Shown here: positions 17,587 through 24,265 of the stretch, in pieces
Position numbering within the stretch: position 1 is the first letter of the stretch
Layout of the letters: every line of letters begins with the position of its first letter
DNA from: Planctomycetota bacterium
Lineage (GTDB): Bacteria; Planctomycetota; B15-G4; SIAN01
Direction: 5' to 3'
Assembly: GCA_016795285.1 (NCBI GenBank)
Contig: JAEUIC010000047.1
Span: forward strand, 124,001 to 188,000
DNA length: 64,000 nucleotides
Notes under the pieces: model-generated
The model's database searches: none
Told to the model about the DNA's origin: nothing
What the model saw: only the letters and a program-made list of their open reading frames with translations
Position numbers and translations under genes: made by a program

Positions 17587-18795
17587 ATGCGGAACGTCCT
17601 CTTCGTCACCGAACCGCTCGGCACCGGCAAGGCGTGGCGCAGCCTCGCCATCGCCGAGCAGCTCCACGCGCTCTTCCCGGTGGTCGCGCCCGCCTTCCTG
17701 TGCGGCCCGGCCGCTGGCACGTTGCTGCGCGCCGCCGGCCGCTTCCCGGTCGACGACAGCCTCGTCGCTGCGGTGCCGCAACCGGCCGACCTCGTCGCCG
17801 CCGAGGCCGACCCCGCGTCGCTGGCGCGCGCCGCCGAGCGCGCGATCCACCGCCACGCGGCGTCCCACGCGCACGCGGCGCTGCGCACCGCGAAGGCGCT
17901 GGCGGCCGAGCTGGTCGTCGTCGACTCGCTCTTCGCGGCGCCACCGGTGCTGCGGCGCGGCGGCTTCGACGTCGCCTTCCTCACCGACCACTTCCGCGAC
18001 GCACCGGCCGAGCGCGGCTTCGCGCGCGCCGCCGCGACGCGGATGGTGCGCCGCGCCGTGGTGGCGAGCTCGCAGCTGCGCTTCTTCCTCGGCGAGCCGA
18101 GCTACCTCGCGTCGCCGGAGCTGCGCGTCTGGTCGCGCCGCTGGTTCCGCTACTCGGGCCCGATCTCGGGCCTCGCGCGCCTCTCGCTGCGCGACTGCGC
18201 GACGCTGCGCGACGAGCTCGGCATCGGCCGCAAGAAGCTGGTCGTCGTCGCGACCGGCAGCGCCTTCGCGGCGCCGCTCTTCGAGGTGGCGCTGCAAGGC
18301 GTCGGCGCGCTGGCTGCCGCGCGCGGCGATCTCGTGGTGCGCCACTTCGCCGGCCCCGAGCTCGCGCTCGACGACGGCGCCGCCGGACCGCCCGCCGAGC
18401 TGCTGCGCTGGCTCGCCATCGCCGACGCGGCGGTGGTGAGCGGCGGCCTCTCGCTGCTCGCGGAGTGCGCAGGGCTCAAGCTGCCGACGCTCGCGCTGCC
18501 GCTGCCGGGCCATCCGCTGCAGGAGCGCCACGTCGACTACCACGTGCAGCGCTTCGGCGTGCAGCGGCTGCCGGCGGGCCGCGCGCCGAGCGCCGCCGCC
18601 ATCGCCGACGCGGTGCGCACGCTGCTCGAGCAACCGACCGCGACGCGCCCGCACGACGCGCCCGACGGCGAGGAGCAGCGGCGCAACGCGGCGTTCATCG
18701 CCGATCTCTTGGCCGACCACCTCGGCCGCAAGCGCCCCGCGGTGCCCGACGCGCCCTCGCTCGAGGCGGTCGAGGGCGGCCGCACGCCGCGCTGA
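17587..18795 (+). CDS. GT-B fold glycosyltransferase, MurG-like
   Basis: 402 residues. The N-terminus (MRNVLFVTEPLGTGKAWRSL) has the Gly-containing first loop of GT-B enzymes. The C-terminal half holds KKLVVVATGSAFAAPLFEVAL and the nucleotide-sugar-binding stretch ADAAVVSGGLSLLAECAGLK. This is followed by PTLALPLPGHPLQERHVDYH, as in MurG and MGT-type transferases. These enzymes transfer a sugar from a nucleotide donor to a lipid or small acceptor at the inner membrane. The acceptor cannot be read from the sequence. It is the last gene of the ECF-sigma operon. Its stop runs directly into AAAAAA and a strong bidirectional hairpin. Confidence 0.8.
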   Translation: MRNVLFVTEPLGTGKAWRSLAIAEQLHALFPVVAPAFLCGPAAGTLLRAAGRFPVDDSLVAAVPQPADLVAAEADPASLARAAERAIHRHAASHAHAALRTAKALAAELVVVDSLFAAPPVLRRGGFDVAFLTDHFRDAPAERGFARAAATRMVRRAVVASSQLRFFLGEPSYLASPELRVWSRRWFRYSGPISGLARLSLRDCATLRDELGIGRKKLVVVATGSAFAAPLFEVALQGVGALAAARGDLVVRHFAGPELALDDGAAGPPAELLRWLAIADAAVVSGGLSLLAECAGLKLPTLALPLPGHPLQERHVDYHVQRFGVQRLPAGRAPSAAAIADAVRTLLEQPTATRPHDAPDGEEQRRNAAFIADLLADHLGRKRPAVPDAPSLEAVEGGRTPR

Positions 18796-19012
18796 AAAAA
18801 GCAGCGGCGCGACGGGTTCGGCGTCGCGCCGCTCTCTTGCTCTTCGAGCGACGGGGTTCGCAGCCGCCGCTCCGCTCTTCTTCTTCCCGGCCGCATGCGC
18901 CGGGCTCAGGTTCGCTGCTTCCCCCATCGGTGGATCGCGGTCGCTCGACGAGAGAGGAAGATCCCGCGGTCGTCCCGCAGCCCCGGGGCGCGCTCCGGGA
19001 ACGGCAGGACTT
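18795..19012 (-). ncRNA. Candidate structured small RNA on the minus strand ending in an intrinsic terminator
   Basis: Read on the minus strand, this 218-base stretch contains nested perfect helices. Hairpin one pairs 19004-19010 with 18972-18978. A rod pairs 18940-18948 with 18844-18852 (nine base pairs), then a GGGG/CCCC step (18921-18925 with 18853-18856). Next GCAGC pairs with GCUGC (18914-18918 with 18860-18864), then CCCGGC with GCCGGG (18899-18904 with 18886-18891) around a 7-base loop. It ends in a 12-base terminator stem and six U residues. No reading frame with protein-like composition was found. The shape (long rod, unequal central bubble of about 9 and 21 bases) resembles 6S RNA in outline, but no family signature was recognised. 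The 5' end is a guess. Confidence 0.42.
18803..18833. terminator. Bidirectional intrinsic terminator
   Basis: A perfect 12-base stem (AGCGGCGCGACG at 18803-18814, CGTCGCGCCGCT at 18822-18833) with a 7-base loop. On the minus strand it is followed by six T residues (18795-18800), a textbook rho-independent terminator. On the plus strand it ends the glycosyltransferase operon and is followed by CTCTTGCTCTT. Confidence 0.8.
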
Positions 19013-19117
19013 TCCCGCAACGCGGCGCGTGCAGCGATTGCGATGCTCGGCCAACGCGCCCTCGCGCTCGGCCGTAGGGCGCCCCGTCGACCGTGCCTCC
19101 GTGTTCTGGAGCCCTCC

Positions 19118-20620
19118 GTGATCAGCGCCCTGCTCGCAGTCGTCGCGTGCGCGGAGGAACCGGCCGCGCGCATCGTCGTGCGCCACGTCCGCGAGCCGGC
19201 GCCGCGCGTCGCGCTGGAGCTGCACGTCGCCGGCGATGCCGATGGCGAGTCGAGCTTCTCGGTGCCACCCGGTTGGGGCGGCGTCGCCGCGATCGCCGAC
19301 CACCTGCACGACCTCGCGTTCCGCGCGGAGGATGGCGCGCCGCTGCCGATCGAGCGCGACGGCGCCGTCGGCTTCCGCGTGCGGCACGCGCCGAGCGCTG
19401 CGCTCACCGCGAGCTGGTGGCTCGGCGATCCGCAGCCCGCCGCCAACGGCACCGGCAACGACTACCGCCCGCGCGCCACGGCGGAGAGCTTCCACTTCCT
19501 CGGCTCGATCGGGCTGCTGCGCGCCGACGCGCTGGCCGACGGCGCGCCGCATCGCTTCGCGGTCGATTTCGAGGGGTGCGACGGCGAGGGGCGCGCCGCC
19601 GCCTGCTCGTTCGGCGCCGGGCCGCAGGTCGCGGTCGAGATGCCGCTCGACGCTTTCTGCCACTCGATCTTCATCGGCGGCGCGGTGCGGCTCCATCGGC
19701 GTGACGTCGACGGCCACGAGCTGCTCTTCGCGCTGACCGGGCAACACGCGTTCGCGGACGACGAGCTCGTCGTGCTGGCCGAGCGGATCATCCGCCTGGA
19801 GCGCGCCTTCTTCGCCGATCGCGGCGACCCGCGCTTCGTGATCACGCTCGTGCCGGAGCCCGGCAAGTCGCCCCGCACGTCGATGGGCGGCACGGGCCTC
19901 ACGCAGAGCTTCGCGCTCTTCCTGTCGCCGGGCTACACGCTGAAGCCCGGCAGCGACGATCGCGCGCGCATCGCCGGATTGCTGGCGCATGAGCACCTCC
20001 ACCACTGGAACGGCGGCGTGGTGCAGCTGCGCGATCCGGAGGGCCACGGCTACTGGTTCTCCGAGGGGTTCACCGACTTCTTCACCCGTCGCCTGCTGGT
20101 GCGCAGCGGATTGTGGAGCGTCGCCGAGTGGATCAATGCGTGGAACGAGTGCTTCGCGGCGTTCGCGGCCAATCCGCTGCGCGCGGCGCCGGCCGCGCGG
20201 ATCGCCGCCGAGTTCTGGAGCAGTCCCGCCGCGAGCCAGCTCCCCTACCAGCGCGGCGCGATCGTCGCGGCGCTGCTCGATCGCGAGCTGCGCGCAGCGG
20301 GCGGCAGCGGCGGCGTGGCGTCGCTCGACGAGTTCCTGCGGGACGTGGTGGCGCGCGCGCGCGCCGGCGAGCCGCTCGACACGGCGGAGCTCCTCGAGCT
20401 GGTCGCCGACGCGACCTCGGCCGAGTTCGCGGAGACGCTGCGCGCCATCGTCGTCGACGGCGCGCTGCCGCCGCTCGACCTCGAGGCGGGCGGCGACGAG
20501 CTGTTCGGGCCGCTGCTCCGCTTGCGGGCGCGCGCGGCGCCGGCGGCGAACGGCGCCGCGGTGCCGTGGCTCGAGCGGCTGCCCGGCGCGAGCGACGAGG
20601 AGCTGCGCGCGGGCCTCTGA
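19118..20620 (+). CDS. M61/M1-like zinc metallopeptidase, exported
   Basis: 500 residues from GTG 19118, preceded by GGAG at six bases. The short N-terminus VISALLAVVACAEE could be a lipoprotein signal, although it lacks the usual positive charge. The zinc site is clear: HEHLH near residues 290-294 in LLAHEHLHHWNGG, with the third ligand Glu in YWFSEGFTDFF near 314, as in gluzincin M1/M61 peptidases. The first ~230 residues are beta-rich (GWGGVAAIADHLHDLAF), like the N-terminal domain of glycyl aminopeptidases. The C-terminal region is helical, again typical. It likely removes N-terminal residues from peptides in the periplasm. A longer in-frame start (19043) has poor signal features. It runs alone behind a terminator. 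Confidence 0.82.
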   Translation: MISALLAVVACAEEPAARIVVRHVREPAPRVALELHVAGDADGESSFSVPPGWGGVAAIADHLHDLAFRAEDGAPLPIERDGAVGFRVRHAPSAALTASWWLGDPQPAANGTGNDYRPRATAESFHFLGSIGLLRADALADGAPHRFAVDFEGCDGEGRAAACSFGAGPQVAVEMPLDAFCHSIFIGGAVRLHRRDVDGHELLFALTGQHAFADDELVVLAERIIRLERAFFADRGDPRFVITLVPEPGKSPRTSMGGTGLTQSFALFLSPGYTLKPGSDDRARIAGLLAHEHLHHWNGGVVQLRDPEGHGYWFSEGFTDFFTRRLLVRSGLWSVAEWINAWNECFAAFAANPLRAAPAARIAAEFWSSPAASQLPYQRGAIVAALLDRELRAAGGSGGVASLDEFLRDVVARARAGEPLDTAELLELVADATSAEFAETLRAIVVDGALPPLDLEAGGDELFGPLLRLRARAAPAANGAAVPWLERLPGASDEELRAGL

Positions 20621-20749
20621 GCGGCCGTCGCGGCGCCGCCGCGCCTTGTGAATGGGCTCCGCGGCGGCATCCTGTCGCGCTCGCGCAGGGCGTCAGCGAG
20701 GCGGCACGCCACGGTGCCTCGCGGCCGCGCACCAGCTCGGAGAGCCGAA

Positions 20750-22939
20750 ATGTCGATCGTCCCGCTCCGCGCCCGCAGCGGCCTCGCCGCCTGCGCCGCG
20801 CTCGTCGCGCCCTTCCTTGCCCCCGCTCCCGCCGCGCTCGGCGCTCCCCAGGCGACCGGAACGATCCCGCCGATGAAGCTCGACTACCCCGCGACGAAGC
20901 AGGTCGACCAGGTCGACGACTACCACGGCACCAAGGTCGCCGATCCCTACCGCTGGCTCGAGTCGATCGACTCGCCCGAGACGAAGGCGTGGATCGCCGC
21001 GCAGAACGCGGTGACCGAGAGCTTCCTCGCGACGATCCCGGAGCGCGCGCGCATCGCCAAGCGGCTCACCGAGCTGTTCGCCTACGAGCGGCGCGGCGTG
21101 ATCGGCAAGCAGGCGGGGACGCTCTTCTTCTCGCGGAATCCGGGCCTCTCGGCGCAGGCGGTGCTGTTCAAGCAGGGACCGCAGGACGCCGAGCCGCTGG
21201 TGGTCCTCGATCCCAACACGCTGTCGCGCGACGGCACCGTCTCGGTCTCCGGCTTCGAGCCGAGCGAGGATGCGCGCTGGCTCGCCTACGCCACTTCCGA
21301 CGGCGGCTCCGACTGGAAGACGTGGCACGTGCGCGACCTCGCCACGATGCAGGACACGCCCGACGTGCTGCGCTGGAGCAAGTTCGCCGGCGTCGCATGG
21401 GCGGGCGACCACTCGGGCTTCTTCTACTGCCGCTACCCGCAGCCGGCGGCCGGCAGCGAGCTCGAGGAGGCCAACTACGACCAGAAGGTCTTCTTCCACA
21501 AGCTCGGCGACACGCAGGAGCAGGACCGCCTGGTCTACGAGCGGCCCGACCAGCGCGAATGGGGCTTCAGCCCCGTGGTCACCGACGACGGCCGCTTCCT
21601 GGTCCTGAACGTGAGCCAGGGCACCGATCGCCGCAACCGCATCTACGTGCAGGACCTCGCCGATCCGAAGGGGACGATGCGGCCGCTGCTCGACGACTTC
21701 GACGCGAGCTACGACTACGTCGGCGCCATCGGCACGACCTTCTTCTTCCGCACCGACCTCGACGCGCCGCGCGGCCGCGTCATCGCCGTCGACTCCACCA
21801 AGCCGGCGCGCGACCAGTGGAAGGAGCTGGTGGCGACCGGCCCCGACTCGCTCGGCACCGTCTCGCTGGTGAACGGCAAGCTGATCCTCAACTACCTGCA
21901 CGACGGCAGCAGCCGAATCCGCATCCACGTGGTGAAGAGCGGCGCCGAGCACGACCTCGCCCTGCCCGGCATCGGCACCGCGAGCGGCTTCGGCGGCAAG
22001 AACAGCGACACCGAGACCTGGTACTCGTTCACCTCGTTCACGTCGCCGACCACCGTCTACCGCCACGACTTCACCACCGGCAAGGCGAGCGTCTGGTTCG
22101 CGCCGCAGCTGCCCTTCGACCTGTCGCCCTACGAGACGCGCTTCGCGTTCGCGCGCAGCAAGGACGGCACCCGCGTGCCGCTCCACATCACCTGCCGCAA
22201 GGACGTCACTCTGGACGGCAGCAACCCGTGCCTCCTCTACGCGTACGGCGGCTTCAACATCGCGGTCACCCCGAGCTTCCGCACCGACCGGCTCGCCTGG
22301 CTCGAGCAGGGCGGGATCTACGTGCAGGCGATGCTGCGCGGCGGCGCCGAGTACGGCGAGGAGTGGCACGCGGCGGGGATGCTCGGCAAGAAGCAGAACG
22401 TCTTCGACGACTTCATCGGCGTCGCCGAGCACCTGATCGACGAGGGCTACACGTCGCGCGCGAAGCTCGCCATCCACGGCGGCAGCAACGGCGGCCTGCT
22501 GGTCGGCGCCTGCATGACGCAGCGGCCCGACCTCTTCGCGGCCGCGGTGCCGGCGGTCGGCGTGCTCGACATGCTCCGCTACCACCAGTTCACCATCGGC
22601 TGGGCGTGGGCGAGCGAGTACGGCCGCGCCGACAACCCCGAGCACTTCCCCTTCCTGCACGCCTACTCGCCGCTCCATGCGCTCGGCATCGGCGCCAAGT
22701 ACCCGGCCACGCTGATCCTCACCGGCGACCACGACGACCGCGTGCTGCCGGCCCACTCCTTCAAGTTCGCGGCGGCGCTGCAGGCGGCGCAGGGCGGCCC
22801 CGCGCCGACCCTGATCCGCGTCGAGACGCGCGCCGGCCATGGCGCCGGCAAGTCGACGCAGATGGAGATCGAGGAGAAGGCCGACATGTACGCGTTCCTG
22901 ATCCGGTCGCTCGGCATGACGGGGAAGGCGCCGCAGTGA
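20750..22939 (+). CDS. Prolyl oligopeptidase family serine peptidase (S9A), exported
   Basis: 729 residues; ATG 20750 chosen for GGAGAG five bases upstream and the signal peptide after it (LAACAALVAPFLAPAPAALG). The N-terminal helix and seven-bladed propeller region begins with the S9A signature DPYRWLESIDSPETKAWIAA. The C-terminal alpha/beta hydrolase has the nucleophile Ser579 in GGSNGGLL, the Asp in GDHDDRVLPAHS near 662 and the His in AGHGAG near 696. Prolyl oligopeptidases cleave peptides of about 30 residues or less after proline; export suggests periplasmic peptide turnover. The stop overlaps the GTG start of the DUF983 gene (GTGA). Confidence 0.93.
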   Translation: MSIVPLRARSGLAACAALVAPFLAPAPAALGAPQATGTIPPMKLDYPATKQVDQVDDYHGTKVADPYRWLESIDSPETKAWIAAQNAVTESFLATIPERARIAKRLTELFAYERRGVIGKQAGTLFFSRNPGLSAQAVLFKQGPQDAEPLVVLDPNTLSRDGTVSVSGFEPSEDARWLAYATSDGGSDWKTWHVRDLATMQDTPDVLRWSKFAGVAWAGDHSGFFYCRYPQPAAGSELEEANYDQKVFFHKLGDTQEQDRLVYERPDQREWGFSPVVTDDGRFLVLNVSQGTDRRNRIYVQDLADPKGTMRPLLDDFDASYDYVGAIGTTFFFRTDLDAPRGRVIAVDSTKPARDQWKELVATGPDSLGTVSLVNGKLILNYLHDGSSRIRIHVVKSGAEHDLALPGIGTASGFGGKNSDTETWYSFTSFTSPTTVYRHDFTTGKASVWFAPQLPFDLSPYETRFAFARSKDGTRVPLHITCRKDVTLDGSNPCLLYAYGGFNIAVTPSFRTDRLAWLEQGGIYVQAMLRGGAEYGEEWHAAGMLGKKQNVFDDFIGVAEHLIDEGYTSRAKLAIHGGSNGGLLVGACMTQRPDLFAAAVPAVGVLDMLRYHQFTIGWAWASEYGRADNPEHFPFLHAYSPLHALGIGAKYPATLILTGDHDDRVLPAHSFKFAAALQAAQGGPAPTLIRVETRAGHGAGKSTQMEIEEKADMYAFLIRSLGMTGKAPQ

Positions 22940-23334
22940 ACGGCGACGGCGCGCCGCAGGGCGCTCGCGGGACGGCGCTGCGTCGCCACGCGCTGGCGCT
23001 GCGCTGTCCCTGGTGCGGCGGCGGCCGGCTGTTCGCCGGCTGGTTCCGCATGGAGCCGCGCTGCAGCGGCTGCGGGCTCCGCTTCGAGCGCGAGGCGGGC
23101 TACTTCCTCGGCTCGATCTACATCAACTACGGCGCCGCGATCGTCCTCGCGCTGGTGCTCCACCTGCTGATGCAGTTCGTCTGGCAGGTGCCGACCGTGG
23201 TGCAGATGGTGCTGCTCGGCGGCGTCATCGCGCTGTTCGGGCTCGGGTTCTTCCGCTGGGCGCGCGCGCTCTGGCTCGCGTTCGACCTGCGCTTCGATCC
23301 GCCGCGCCCGGAGGAGTTCGGCCCCCCGCGCTGA
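22936..23334 (+). CDS. DUF983 family zinc-ribbon membrane protein
   Basis: 132 residues from GTG 22936, overlapping the peptidase stop by four bases. The N-terminal zinc ribbon is CPWCGGGRLF, then CSGCGLRFER (four cysteines in CxxC pairs). The typical DUF983 stretch EREAGYFLGSIYINYGAA follows, then two membrane helices (IVLALVLHLLMQFVW and VQMVLLGGVIALFGLGFF). DUF983 proteins are small membrane proteins of unknown function. Translational coupling to the peptidase suggests shared expression but may not mean shared function. Confidence 0.85.
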   Translation: MNGDGAPQGARGTALRRHALALRCPWCGGGRLFAGWFRMEPRCSGCGLRFEREAGYFLGSIYINYGAAIVLALVLHLLMQFVWQVPTVVQMVLLGGVIALFGLGFFRWARALWLAFDLRFDPPRPEEFGPPR

Positions 23335-23468
23335 GAGGTTGGGCGGCGCGGTCGGGCGGCGCGATCGCGCGGAGCCGTCGGGCGGCGCGATTCCAACGGC
23401 GGCAGCGGCGCGCGCCTCTCCCCGGCGGACGCCCCCTCGTCCCGGCCGTCCGCCCCTCGGAGCCCGCG

Positions 23469-23921
23469 ATGTCCTCCGCCTCCCGCCGTCCCGCGTCCCG
23501 CCATTTCGCCGCCCGATGGCTGGCGCCGCTCGCTGCGCTCGCCTTGGCGGCGCCCGGCTGCATCCACGTCAGCGCCGGCTTCGAGGAGTCGCCCGACCGC
23601 TTCGAGATCGACGGGCCAGGGGTGATCTACGCGACGGCCGACGCGTGGCCGCGCTGGAACGGCAACCTGCTCGAGCTCGGCCTCTTCAACCAGTCGGAGC
23701 GCGACGGGGAGCTCGTCTCGCTCGACCTGTGGCCGCTCTTCGGCGTGGGCGTCGGGGTCGTCGGCGCGCGTGTCCGAGTACTGATGTTCGAGTTCGGGGC
23801 GGCGACCCTCTTCCACGACCCGCTGCCGCTGCCGGCGCGCTACGGCTGGGACGAACCCGCGGCGCCCGCGGGCGAATCGGCGCCGGCGCCCAATGAAACG
23901 GAGCGCGTCGACGCCGATTGA
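23469..23921 (+). CDS. Small lipoprotein of unknown function
   Basis: 150 residues with an Arg-rich N-terminus, a hydrophobic stretch (LAPLAALALA) and a lipobox ending APGC (Cys near 31). The mature part is acidic, with aromatic and Gly-rich stretches (LFGVGVGVVGARVRVLMFEF) that suggest a small beta structure. No known domain is recognised. The reading frame was chosen over overlapping ones because only this frame has a lipoprotein signal and ordinary residue composition. The start ATG has only a weak SD. About 135 bases separate it from the DUF983 gene, so co-transcription is possible but not shown. Confidence 0.65.
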   Translation: MSSASRRPASRHFAARWLAPLAALALAAPGCIHVSAGFEESPDRFEIDGPGVIYATADAWPRWNGNLLELGLFNQSERDGELVSLDLWPLFGVGVGVVGARVRVLMFEFGAATLFHDPLPLPARYGWDEPAAPAGESAPAPNETERVDAD

Positions 23922-24265
23922 GCGCGACGACCGGCCGCACGGCTGAGACATCTCGCCCCGACGCGCAGGGTCCGATCGGACGGTGCGTCCCAATCGACGC
24001 CGCGGCCGCCTCACCACGCCGCTTCGAGGGCGCCCCTCAGAATTGTCTCAAGTGACTATTCCATAACGACTTACAGTCGACGGATCCGATTTCCTGGAAC
24101 GTCTCCGAACGCGCTCCCCGTTCGGCTTGGCAAGTGCCCTTCGCCTCGCCCGACTGCACGTGACCGGCGCGCGCCCGATCTGGCACCACACTCGCAAGGC
24201 GCTCCCGTCCGATCACGCAGTCGCAACGACCTCGATCGCGCCACACCGACGGAGAGCCAGCCGGA
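23922..24265. other. Intergenic stretch ahead of the multiheme cytochrome gene
   Basis: 344 bases with no supported gene. It contains a palindrome GTCCGATCGGAC (near 23970), a small GAGGG/CCCTC hairpin near 24026-24038 and then an unusually AT-rich patch (24041-24074). That patch holds TTGTCT and CATAAC elements whose spacing does not make a good promoter. It probably holds the promoter of the cytochrome gene at 24266. Confidence 0.4.

Noticed and set aside
18860..18925. SRP RNA or TPP riboswitch (GGAAGCAGC and GAACCUGA on the minus strand)
   Set aside because: The 5' half of the SRP core (GUCAGG with GGAA loop) is missing, and the TPP upstream CUGAGA box and a thiamine gene are absent. Kept only as a structured RNA of unknown family.
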